The translations under genes were made by a program, and so were the position numbers. A model generated the notes under the pieces. The model was not told the DNA's origin. It saw only the letters and a program-made list of their open reading frames with translations, and did not search any database. A stretch of DNA of 28,280 bases from JBLNBU01 sp050260215 (GTDB lineage Bacteria; Pseudomonadota; Alphaproteobacteria; Rhodospirillales; Magnetospirillaceae): positions 1-28,280 of the forward strand of contig JBLNBU010000067.1 in assembly GCA_050260215.1 (NCBI GenBank), given 5' to 3'. This document shows, one piece after another, positions 1 through 6,417 of this stretch. The first letter of the stretch is position 1. The number at the start of each line of letters is the position of its first letter.

Positions 1-547
1 GATGCGGCTTGATCACCCGGTTCTGGTCGAGCAGGGTCAGGCGGCCCTCGACCTCGAGGACTCGCTGGATGACGAACATGACGTCGGGGCGGCCGGCATC
101 ATACTCGTCGAACACCAGGGCGCACGGGTGCTGCAGCGCCCACGGCAGGATGCCCTCACGGAACTCGGTGATCTGCTGGCCGTCCTTCAGCACGATGGCG
201 TCCTTGCCGATCAGGTCGATGCGGCTGACGTGGCTGTCCAGGTTGATGCGCAGGGTCGGCCAGTTCAGCCGGGCCGCCACCTGCTCGATGTGGGTCGACT
301 TGCCGGTACCGTGATAGCCCTGGACCATGACGCGCCGGTTGAAGGCGAAGCCGGCCAGGATGGCCAACGTGGTATCGCGGTCGAAGCGATAGGCGGGGTC
401 GACCTCGGGCACGTGTTCGGAGCCGACGGAAAAGGCGGGCACCTTCATGTCGGTGTCGATGCCGAACAGGTCGCGGACCGAAACCTGGATGTCGGGCGTC
501 GCCATCGGATGGTCCGAGGCGAGGGAAGTATTGCTGCTTGTGGTCAT
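1..547 (-). CDS. cobS: Cobaltochelatase subunit CobS, N-terminal part (cut by window edge)
   Basis: CobS is the AAA+ ATPase subunit of the aerobic CobN-CobS-CobT complex, which inserts cobalt into hydrogenobyrinic acid a,c-diamide during cobalamin synthesis. About 182 residues are visible and the reading frame stays open to the left edge; the family is about 330 residues long, so the C-terminal half is missing. A Walker A loop GYHGTGKST lies at residues 77-85 and a Walker B stretch ending FDEYD at about 146-150. The N-terminal segment VSVRDLFGIDTDMKVPAFS is typical of CobS. It lies 55 nt downstream of the DnaJ-like gene on the same strand and is probably cotranscribed with it. The start at 547 gives the usual N-terminus; an internal ATG at residue 15 is a less likely alternative. 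Confidence 0.95.
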   Translation of the reverse strand, partial: MTTSSNTSLASDHPMATPDIQVSVRDLFGIDTDMKVPAFSVGSEHVPEVDPAYRFDRDTTLAILAGFAFNRRVMVQGYHGTGKSTHIEQVAARLNWPTLRINLDSHVSRIDLIGKDAIVLKDGQQITEFREGILPWALQHPCALVFDEYDAGRPDVMFVIQRVLEVEGRLTLLDQNRVIKPH

Positions 548-575
548 TGGGATCGTCCTTGGGCCCTTGCTGGCG

Positions 576-596
576 CGGAGCGGCGGTACCGCTCCG
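576..596 (-). other. Hairpin between the DnaJ-like gene and cobS
   Basis: A perfect 8-bp inverted repeat (CGGAGCGG / CCGCTCCG) with a 5-nt loop lies in the 55-nt gap between the two same-strand genes. There is no T tract after it on the minus strand, so it is not a convincing intrinsic terminator. It may be an mRNA processing or stability structure, or a weak attenuator that lowers cobS relative to the DnaJ-like gene. Confidence 0.35.
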
Positions 597-602
597 GGGG
601 CT

Positions 603-1181
603 TCATGCGTTCAGGCTGGCTTTCAGGGTGTTATAGGCGTGGTTGATGCGCTTGAACCGTTCCTCGGCGGCCTTGTCGCCGTTGTTGGCGTCGGGGTGGT
701 GGCGTTTGACCAGTTCCTTGTAGCGGGCCTTGAGCTGTTCCATGGTCAGCGGGCCGGCCAGCTCGAGCTCCTTCATCGCCTGCTCTTCCGGGGTGGGCGG
801 CCGCGAGCGGCGCCTGGTCTCCTCGGCCTCGCCGTCGGCGGGGAAGAAGTCGAAGGGGTCGTGGACGTTGAAGACGAAGCGCCGGGCACTGCCCTTGGTG
901 CCCAAGGGCCAGGTCGGCCGCTGCCAGGTGGTGTCCTTGCGCAGCTCGCTTTCGATGGTCTCGGGGTCCATGCCGGCATAGTAGTTCCAGCTGGCATTGT
1001 AGGCGCGCACATGGTCGAGGCAGAACCAGTAATAGTCGTTCAGGCGGTCGCGCGCCTGCGGCGCCCGGTACTCGCCCTGGTGGGGGCAGCCCGGGTGGTC
1101 GCATGCGCGCACCCCCGCCTTGGCCTGGTCGGCCGGCGCGAAGGCGGTGCGCCAGGACTTCCTCGTGTTCGTCGCCTTCAT
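603..1181 (-). CDS. DnaJ (J) domain protein with N-terminal cysteine-containing segment
   Basis: 192 residues. The J domain is at the C-terminus (about residues 135-192) with the HPD motif at 162-164, which stimulates the ATPase of an Hsp70 partner. The N-terminal half has Cys27, Cys32 and Cys54 in a CDHPGC...FCLDHV context, which looks like a small metal site, and a conserved-looking segment NDYYWFCLDHVRAYNASWNYY. This architecture is known in alphaproteobacteria, often next to bolA and cobS; its client is unknown. No Shine-Dalgarno precedes either candidate ATG (1190 or 1181). I chose 1181 because a promoter-like -10 hexamer overlaps the 1190 ATG and would place transcription start at about 1182, giving a leaderless mRNA. 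It is divergent from bolA. Confidence 0.88.
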   Translation of the reverse strand: MKATNTRKSWRTAFAPADQAKAGVRACDHPGCPHQGEYRAPQARDRLNDYYWFCLDHVRAYNASWNYYAGMDPETIESELRKDTTWQRPTWPLGTKGSARRFVFNVHDPFDFFPADGEAEETRRRSRPPTPEEQAMKELELAGPLTMEQLKARYKELVKRHHPDANNGDKAAEERFKRINHAYNTLKASLNA

Positions 1182-1188
1182 GGGCTGC

Positions 1189-1217
1189 ATAATGAGGGTT
1201 GGCCGCGGCCAAGGCAA
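1189..1217 (-). promoter_or_regulatory. Candidate sigma-70 promoter of the DnaJ-cobS operon
   Basis: On the minus strand TTGCCT (1212-1217) and CATTAT (1189-1194) are separated by 17 nt. The -10 ends 7 nt before the ATG at 1181, so the transcript would begin at or next to the start codon. The match is moderate (4 of 6 at each element). Confidence 0.45.
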
Positions 1218-1299
1218 GTCGCCGGCCGTCCCGGCGCTTGACGAAGACCGTCCGCCGTACCACTTCGGGGGGACCCGACGTTCGAAAGGAAAGATCGAC

Positions 1300-1584
1300 A
1301 TGCGCGTTGCCGACCAGATGCGGACCAACCTGGCCGAAGCCCTCAAGCCGGTGCGGCTGGAGGTGATCGACGAATCCGACCGCCATGTCGGGCACGCCGG
1401 CCACCGGCCCGGCGGGCAGACCCATTTCCGCATCGAGGTGGTCTCGGCCGCCTTCGCCGGCAAAAGCCGGGTCGACCGCCACCGCATGATCAACGACCTG
1501 GTCGCCGAACAGCTGGCCGGCGGCGTCCACGCCCTGTCGCTGTCGACCCTGACCCCGGAAGAGGCGGACGCCCTGGGGGCCTGA
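1300..1584 (+). CDS. bolA: BolA family protein
   Basis: 94 residues, the usual BolA length. BolA proteins pair with monothiol glutaredoxins to bind or transfer [2Fe-2S] clusters and take part in iron homeostasis and stress responses. The sequence shows the typical THFRIEVVSAAFAGKSRVDRHRMI core followed by a C-terminal GVHALSLSTLTPEE segment. The loop that provides a cluster ligand contains histidines (GHAGHRPGG) and no cysteine, as in BolA-H types. The start at 1300 has a good AAAGGA ribosome-binding site 9-14 nt upstream. It is divergent from the DnaJ-like gene and convergent with the BI-1 gene, from which it is separated by a palindromic repeat. Confidence 0.95.
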   Translation: MRVADQMRTNLAEALKPVRLEVIDESDRHVGHAGHRPGGQTHFRIEVVSAAFAGKSRVDRHRMINDLVAEQLAGGVHALSLSTLTPEEADALGA

Positions 1585-1594
1585 TAGCTTTCCT

Positions 1595-1658
1595 CCCGTC
1601 ACCCCCGGGCTTGACCCGGGGGTCCGTGGATTGCCGGGTCAAGCCCGGCAATGACGGG
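1595..1658. repeat. Dispersed palindromic intergenic repeat, full form
   Basis: The element has three nested parts: an outer stem CCCGTCA/TGACGGG (1595-1601 with 1652-1658), a first hairpin at 1601-1623 (9-bp stem, loop CTTGA) and a second at 1631-1651 (8-bp stem, loop TCAAG). It fills the gap between the convergent bolA and BI-1 genes and could end transcription from both sides or protect 3' ends. Related copies lie at 9652-9703 and 25870-25920. Palindromes with a GGGCTTGACCC core are widespread between genes in alphaproteobacteria. Confidence 0.8.
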
Positions 1659-1671
1659 GAAAAGGGTGTTG

Positions 1672-2394
1672 CTAGTCGTCCCGGCGCACGCCGAGGAACT
1701 GCAGCATGAACATGAACAGGTTGATGAAGTCGATGTAGAGCGCGAGCGCGCCGATCACCGCCTTCTTGGCCGCGATCTCCTCACCGTCGGCTTCCCAGTA
1801 GATCTCCTTGATCCGCTGGGTGTCCCAGGCGGTCAGGCCGGCGAAGATCAGCACGCCCGCGGCCGAGATGACGAACTGCATCATGGCGCTTTGCAGGAAG
1901 ATGTTGACGATGCCGGCGATCAACAGGCCCCACACGCCCATGATCAGGAAGCTGCCGAAGCCCGACAGGTCCTTCTTGGTGGTGTAGCCGTAAAGGGACA
2001 GGCCGGCGAACGCCGCCGCGGTGATGAAGAACACCCGGGCGATGGACGTGCCGGTGTAGACGGCGAAGATGAAGGACAGCGACGCGCCCACCAGGCCGGC
2101 ATACAGCCAGAACAGGCCCTGGGCGGTGCTGGCCCGCATCTGCTCGATGCGCGCCGACATGAAGAACACCACCGCCAGCGGGGCGAACATCACCACCCAC
2201 TTGAGCGGCGTGCCGTAAAGGACGCGCAAGAGCTCGTTGTTGGTGCCGATGAGCAGCGCGACGATGCCGGTCAGCGCCAGCCCCGAGGCCATGTAGTTGT
2301 AGACGCGCAGCATGTACTGGCGCAGGCCGACATCGATCTGCGCCGCGTCGGCCTGGGCGCCGGTCATGTATCTGCGTTCGGTTCCGAAGGCCAT
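1672..2394 (-). CDS. Bax inhibitor-1 / YccA family integral membrane protein
   Basis: 240 residues with about seven hydrophobic segments, for example ALTGIVALLIG, VVMFAPLAVVFFM, FWLYAGLVGASLSFIFAVY, VFFITAAAFAGLSLYGY and LALYIDFINLFMFMLQFLG. The C-terminal part (TAWDTQRIKEIYWE, then ALYIDFINLFMFML) is characteristic of the BI-1/YccA family. Members are inner-membrane proteins; some eukaryotic and Bacillus relatives leak calcium in a pH-dependent way, and YccA of E. coli modulates the protease FtsH. The function of this one cannot be read from sequence. The start at 2394 (MAFGTERRYMTG) has an AGAGGAAAG ribosome-binding site; a longer reading to 2439 lacks support. Confidence 0.93.
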   Translation of the reverse strand: MAFGTERRYMTGAQADAAQIDVGLRQYMLRVYNYMASGLALTGIVALLIGTNNELLRVLYGTPLKWVVMFAPLAVVFFMSARIEQMRASTAQGLFWLYAGLVGASLSFIFAVYTGTSIARVFFITAAAFAGLSLYGYTTKKDLSGFGSFLIMGVWGLLIAGIVNIFLQSAMMQFVISAAGVLIFAGLTAWDTQRIKEIYWEADGEEIAAKKAVIGALALYIDFINLFMFMLQFLGVRRDD

Positions 2395-2437
2395 GGTCTT
2401 TCCTCTGACTCGTTCGGGTGAATTCGGGTCGACCACC

Positions 2438-2465
2438 AATATGGCGCAGTTCCGACCGGAATCAA
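2438..2465 (-). promoter_or_regulatory. Candidate sigma-70 promoter of the BI-1 gene
   Basis: Minus-strand TTGATT (2460-2465) and CATATT (2438-2443) with a 16-nt spacer, about 45 nt before the start codon. It lies in an intergenic stretch that is less GC-rich than its surroundings. Confidence 0.45.
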
Positions 2466-2496
2466 GCCGAGGTTATGCTGCGACGCACCCGGCCCC

Positions 2497-5034
2497 TTAT
2501 TCGTCACGCAACAGCGGCGCCGCCTTGGCCCGCATGGCGGTCCAGGTGCCGGCGAATCCGGCCAGCAGGCTGGCGGCCACGCAAGCCGCCAAGGTCCCGG
2601 CGGCGACGTCGGGAAGAAAGGCCCAGTCGGCCTTCATCACCTTGACCAGGATGGCCCAGGCGGCAGCCGTGCCGACGCCGCCGGCCGCCAGCCCGGTGGC
2701 CAGCCCGACCAGCCCGAACTCGGCCAGGTAGGCGCGCCACAGTTGAGAGCGCGTCGCCCCCAGCACCTTCAGCACCACCGCCTCGTGGACGCGTCGGCGG
2801 TGCCCGGCCATCACCGCCCCGGCCAGCACCAGCCCGCCCGCCGCCAGGGTCACCGCTCCGGCCAGGCGCACCGCCAGGTCGGCGTTGGCGATGATGGCGC
2901 GCACCGACTCGAGCGCCTCCTTGACCCGGATCGACGACACGTTGGGCAGCCGGTCGGTCACCGCCTTCTCGACCGCCGCCTCGCGGTCGGGGTCGGCGCG
3001 CACGGTGGCGATGAAGCTGTGGGGGGCGCCTTTCAAGGCGCCCGGCGACAGCAGGAAGGTGAAGTTCATGGACAGGCTGGACCAGTCGATGTCGCGGAAG
3101 CTGGCGACCCGGGCGGTGATCTCGCGGCCCAGCACGTTGATGCCGACAGTGTCGCCCAGCTTCAGCCCGAACCCCCTGGCCACGCCCGCGTCGACGCTGA
3201 CCAGCGGTTCGCCCTGCCAGTCGGCCGGCCACCACTCGCCGGCCACCACCCGGGTACCGGCGGGCCGGTCGACGGCGGTGGACAGGCCGCGGTCGCCGCG
3301 CAGCGCCCACTGCACCTCGGGCGCGACGCTGGCCTCGGACACGTCGACGCCGTTGATGCGGCTGATGCGCCCGCGCACCATGGCGGCGGTCTCGACCTGG
3401 GCCGCCGGGTCGGCCGACCGCGCCGCCTCGGCCAGCTGACCTTCCTGGCCGGGCTGGATGTCGATGAAATAGAAGGACGGCGCCTCGCGCGGCAGGCGCT
3501 CGCCGAACTGGCGGGCCAGGTTGCCCTCGACCAGGGCGATGGCGACCAGCACCGTCAGCCCCAGGCCCAGCGACAGCACCATGCTGACCACCGCGCTGCC
3601 CGGCCGGTGCAGGTTGGCCAGCGCCAGGCGCCACCCGGGGCGGCCGCCGCCCTTGTGGCGATGGGTCACCCTGGCGGCCAGCCGGGCCAGCCCCCAGGCA
3701 ATGGCGCGAAACAGCAGCAGCGTCACCGCCGAGGCGCCGACGAACCATGCCGCCAGCATGCGGTTGTCGGCCCCCGCCACCGCCAACCCGCCCAGCGCCA
3801 GTGCCAAGCCGGCCAGCAGCGCCAGGGTGCCCGGCTGGCGGACCAGCCGGGGCGGCTGGATCAGGTGGCGGAACAGTGCGGTCGCCGGCACGGCCCGGGC
3901 GCGGGCCAGCGGCCACAGGGTGAACACCAGTGCCGTCAGCACCCCGAACCCGGCGGCCAGCGCCAGCGGCAGCGGATAGATGCCGGCACGGGCATCGACC
4001 GGCAGGCGGTCGCCGGCCAGCTCGACCACCGCCCACGGCACCATTGCGCCGATCCCCAGGCCGATGGCGATGCCGGCCAGGGACAGGACGGCGACCAGGG
4101 TGAAATAGGTGGCGAAGATCAGGCCAGAGGGTGCGCCCACGCATTTGAGCACGGCGATGGTCTGCACCCGCCCGTCCAGATAGGCCTTGACCGCATTGGC
4201 GACGCCGATGCCGCCCACCAGGAGCGCGGTCAGCCCGACCAACGTCAGGAACGACGCCATGTTGTCGAGGAAGCGCCCCATCCCCGGCGCCGCGTCGGCG
4301 GTGTCGCGCATCTGCCAGCCGGCATCGGGAAAGCGCTCGGCCAGGGCCTTGCGGGCGGCGGCCACGGTCGTGCCCGATGCCAGTTCGACCCGATAGACGT
4401 AGCGGATCAGGCTGCCCGGCTGGACCAGTCCGGTGGCGGTGACGGCGTCGGCGGCCACCATCAGCCGCGGCCCGAAGGACAGCGCGGTGGCGATGCGGTC
4501 GGGTTCGCGGGCGATGGTGGCGCGGATCTCGAAGGCGGCGTCGCCCACCCGCACCGTGTCGCCCAGCTTCAAGCCCAGCCGCGCCAGCAGGTTGGCATCG
4601 GCCGCCGCCCCCCACACCTCGCCGCGGCGGCCCAGCGCCTGTTCGGGCGTCTGGTCGGGCACCAGGTCCAGGCGGCCGACCAGCGGATAGCGGCCGTCGA
4701 CGCCCTTCAGCTCGACCAGGGTGCGCGCGTCGTTGTCGCCGACGGTGGCCATGGCCCGCATCTCGATGCCTTCGGTGACGCGTCCCAGCCCGTCCAGGGC
4801 TGCGCGCTGTGCGGGCTCGATGGGCCGGTGGCTCTGGCGCAGGTCGATATCGCCGCCCAAGAGCGAGCGCGCGTCCTGCTTCATGGCGGTGTCGAAGGCC
4901 GCCCGCAGCGACCCGGCGGCGGCGATGGCCGCCACCCCCAGCGCCAGGCAGGCGACCAGGATACGGAAGCCCTTCAGGCCCCCGCGCAGCTCGCGGCGGG
5001 CGAAGGTGGCGGCAAGCGGCAAGGTGGCGGTCAT
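2497..5034 (-). CDS. ybbP: FtsX-like ABC transporter permease (YbbP type)
   Basis: 845 residues, close to the length of YbbP-like permeases (about 800). The layout is an N-terminal membrane segment (about residues 24-42), a large extracytoplasmic domain, a block of membrane helices (FLTLVGLTALLVGGIGVANAV and following, then a second repeat beginning SAVVSMVLSLGLGLTVLVA), another extracytoplasmic domain and three C-terminal helices. These are two FtsX/MacB-type modules in one chain. With the ATPase encoded upstream it should form an ABC complex that extracts or moves lipophilic substrates from the inner membrane. The substrate is unknown. Its ATG overlaps the ATPase stop (ATGA, 5031-5034), so the two are translationally coupled. 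The frame continues upstream to 6330 without a stop, but that part is antisense to tesA and is not coding. Confidence 0.93.
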   Translation of the reverse strand: MTATLPLAATFARRELRGGLKGFRILVACLALGVAAIAAAGSLRAAFDTAMKQDARSLLGGDIDLRQSHRPIEPAQRAALDGLGRVTEGIEMRAMATVGDNDARTLVELKGVDGRYPLVGRLDLVPDQTPEQALGRRGEVWGAAADANLLARLGLKLGDTVRVGDAAFEIRATIAREPDRIATALSFGPRLMVAADAVTATGLVQPGSLIRYVYRVELASGTTVAAARKALAERFPDAGWQMRDTADAAPGMGRFLDNMASFLTLVGLTALLVGGIGVANAVKAYLDGRVQTIAVLKCVGAPSGLIFATYFTLVAVLSLAGIAIGLGIGAMVPWAVVELAGDRLPVDARAGIYPLPLALAAGFGVLTALVFTLWPLARARAVPATALFRHLIQPPRLVRQPGTLALLAGLALALGGLAVAGADNRMLAAWFVGASAVTLLLFRAIAWGLARLAARVTHRHKGGGRPGWRLALANLHRPGSAVVSMVLSLGLGLTVLVAIALVEGNLARQFGERLPREAPSFYFIDIQPGQEGQLAEAARSADPAAQVETAAMVRGRISRINGVDVSEASVAPEVQWALRGDRGLSTAVDRPAGTRVVAGEWWPADWQGEPLVSVDAGVARGFGLKLGDTVGINVLGREITARVASFRDIDWSSLSMNFTFLLSPGALKGAPHSFIATVRADPDREAAVEKAVTDRLPNVSSIRVKEALESVRAIIANADLAVRLAGAVTLAAGGLVLAGAVMAGHRRRVHEAVVLKVLGATRSQLWRAYLAEFGLVGLATGLAAGGVGTAAAWAILVKVMKADWAFLPDVAAGTLAACVAASLLAGFAGTWTAMRAKAAPLLRDE

Positions 5035-5753
5035 CGCCGGATCGGCACGACGACACCGGTCGGCGCGTCCTCGGCGATGCGGCCGTCGGCCACGTGGACG
5101 ACGCGGCGGCAGCGCGCCGCCAGGGCGGGGTCGTGGGTGACCAGCACCAAGGTGGTGCCGTGACGGTCGTGCAGGCCGAACAGAAGGTCTATGACGGCCC
5201 GGCCCGTGGCCCCGTCCAGGTTGCCGGTGGGCTCGTCGGCGAACAGCAGGCGCGGGCGGATGACGAAGGCGCGCGCCAGGGCGACGCGCTGTTGCTCGCC
5301 GCCCGACAGCTGGCCGGGATAGTGGTCGAGGCGATGGCCCAGGCCGACCGCGGCCAGCTCGGCCTCGGCGCGCGCAAACGCGTCGGCCCGCCCGGCCAAT
5401 TCCAGCGGCACCGCGACGTTTTCCAGCGCGGTCATGGTGGGGACCAGGTGGAAGGACTGGAAGACGATGCCCACCGAGGTGCGGCGGAAGCGGGCCAGGG
5501 CGTCCTCGTCCATGGCGCCCAGCTCGTGGCCGGCGACCGCCACGCGACCGCCGGTGGGGCGCTCCAGGCCGGTCATCACCATCAGCAGGGTCGACTTGCC
5601 CGACCCGCTGGGGCCGACCACGCCGACCGTCTCGCCCTCGCCGATGGACAGGTCCACCCCGCGCAGGACGTTGACCTCGCCGGCCAAGCTCGCCAACTTG
5701 AGATGAACCCCATCCAGCAGGACCAGGGGCGGGGCGGCAACGGACTGGGTCAT
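5031..5753 (-). CDS. ybbA: ABC transporter ATP-binding protein (YbbA / LolD-MacB class)
   Basis: 240 residues with all nucleotide-binding motifs: Walker A GPSGSGKST at 47-55, Q-loop Gln99, signature LSGGEQQR at 149-156, Walker B LLFADE at 169-174 and H-loop His207. The stretch ADEPTGNLD is typical of the LolD/MacB/YbbA class that works with FtsX-like permeases. The gene is divergent from tesA, the same arrangement as tesA/ybbA-ybbP in E. coli, which supports the name. The start at 5753 shares two bases with the tesA start on the other strand. A promoter candidate lies inside the tesA coding region. Confidence 0.93.
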   Translation of the reverse strand: MTQSVAAPPLVLLDGVHLKLASLAGEVNVLRGVDLSIGEGETVGVVGPSGSGKSTLLMVMTGLERPTGGRVAVAGHELGAMDEDALARFRRTSVGIVFQSFHLVPTMTALENVAVPLELAGRADAFARAEAELAAVGLGHRLDHYPGQLSGGEQQRVALARAFVIRPRLLFADEPTGNLDGATGRAVIDLLFGLHDRHGTTLVLVTHDPALAARCRRVVHVADGRIAEDAPTGVVVPIRR

Positions 5754-6417
5754 GCGGATGACGACTTTCTGGCGTAGGGTGGCCCGGCGAACCATCATCG
5801 CATATGGCGCAGCACTGCTGCTTGTCAACGCGGGGGAAGCCATGGCCGAGCCGTTCCGCATCCTGGCCCTGGGCGATTCGCTCACCGCCGGCTATGGCCT
5901 GGCCCCGTCCGAGGCGTTCCCGGTGCAGCTGGAAGGCGCCTTGCGCCGCCAGGGATACGACGTCCGCGTCATCAATGCAGGCGTGTCGGGCGACACCTCG
6001 GCCGGCGGGCTGGCGCGGCTGGACTGGGCGCTGGCCGACCGCCCGCAGGCCGCCATCCTCGAACTGGGCGCCAACGACGGGCTGCGCGGGCTGGACCCGC
6101 GCGGGACCAAAGCCAACCTGGACGCCATCCTGACCCGGCTGGAAGGCGACCACGTCGCGGTCGTCTTCACCGGCATGGTGGCGCCGCCCAACATGGGCAA
6201 GGCGTTTGCAGACCAGTACCGGCAGGTGTTCGCCGACCTGGCGGCCAAGCACCCCAAGGCGGTGTTCTATCCGTTTTTCCTGGACGGGGTCGCCAGCGAC
6301 CCGGCGCTCAACCAGGGCGACGGCATCCACCCCAACGGCAAGGGGGTGGCGGCCATCGTCGAACGCATCCTGCCCTCGGTGAAGCGGGTGCTGCCGCCCG
6401 CGAAAGGACGACCATGA
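5752..6417 (+). CDS. tesA: Periplasmic GDSL esterase / multifunctional acyl-CoA thioesterase I (TesA)
   Basis: 221 residues. An N-terminal signal peptide (residues 1-32; arginine-rich start, hydrophobic IIAYGAALLLV core, likely cleavage after AMA) sends it to the periplasm. SGNH hydrolase blocks are clear: GDSL at 41-44 with nucleophile Ser43, oxyanion Gly80 in AGVSGDT, GAND at 106-109 with Asn108, and DGIH at 190-193 carrying the catalytic Asp and His. TesA-type enzymes hydrolyse acyl-CoA thioesters, lysophospholipids and aryl esters. The start at 5752 gives the full signal peptide; 5758 is an alternative. The stop overlaps the next gene by ATGA, opening a three-gene operon. The signal-peptide codons GCA GCA and CTT differ from the GCC/GCG and CTG preference around them. 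Confidence 0.93.
   Translation: MRMTTFWRRVARRTIIAYGAALLLVNAGEAMAEPFRILALGDSLTAGYGLAPSEAFPVQLEGALRRQGYDVRVINAGVSGDTSAGGLARLDWALADRPQAAILELGANDGLRGLDPRGTKANLDAILTRLEGDHVAVVFTGMVAPPNMGKAFADQYRQVFADLAAKHPKAVFYPFFLDGVASDPALNQGDGIHPNGKGVAAIVERILPSVKRVLPPAKGRP
5801..5828 (-). promoter_or_regulatory. Candidate ybbA-ybbP promoter inside tesA, with palindromic spacer
   Basis: On the minus strand TTGACA (5823-5828) matches the -35 consensus exactly. It is followed after 16 nt by CATATG (5801-5806), or after 18 nt by TATGCG. The spacer contains a perfect 6-1-6 inverted repeat GCAGCA-C-TGCTGC (5809-5821). The site is about 50 nt upstream of the ybbA start and overlaps the codons of the TesA signal peptide. 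Confidence 0.5.

Noticed and set aside
576..596. Terminator between the DnaJ-like gene and cobS
   Set aside because: The hairpin is good but no T tract follows on the minus strand, so I list it only as a structure.
2743..5163. 806-codon plus-strand open frame opposite the ybbP permease
   Set aside because: It is antisense to a well-supported gene, has no recognisable domain and shows the His/Gln/Arg/Gly-rich composition of a GC-rich shadow frame.
5035..6330. Upstream extension of the permease frame
   Set aside because: It overlaps ybbA in another frame and runs antisense to tesA; the ATG at 5034 with the ATGA overlap is the natural start.
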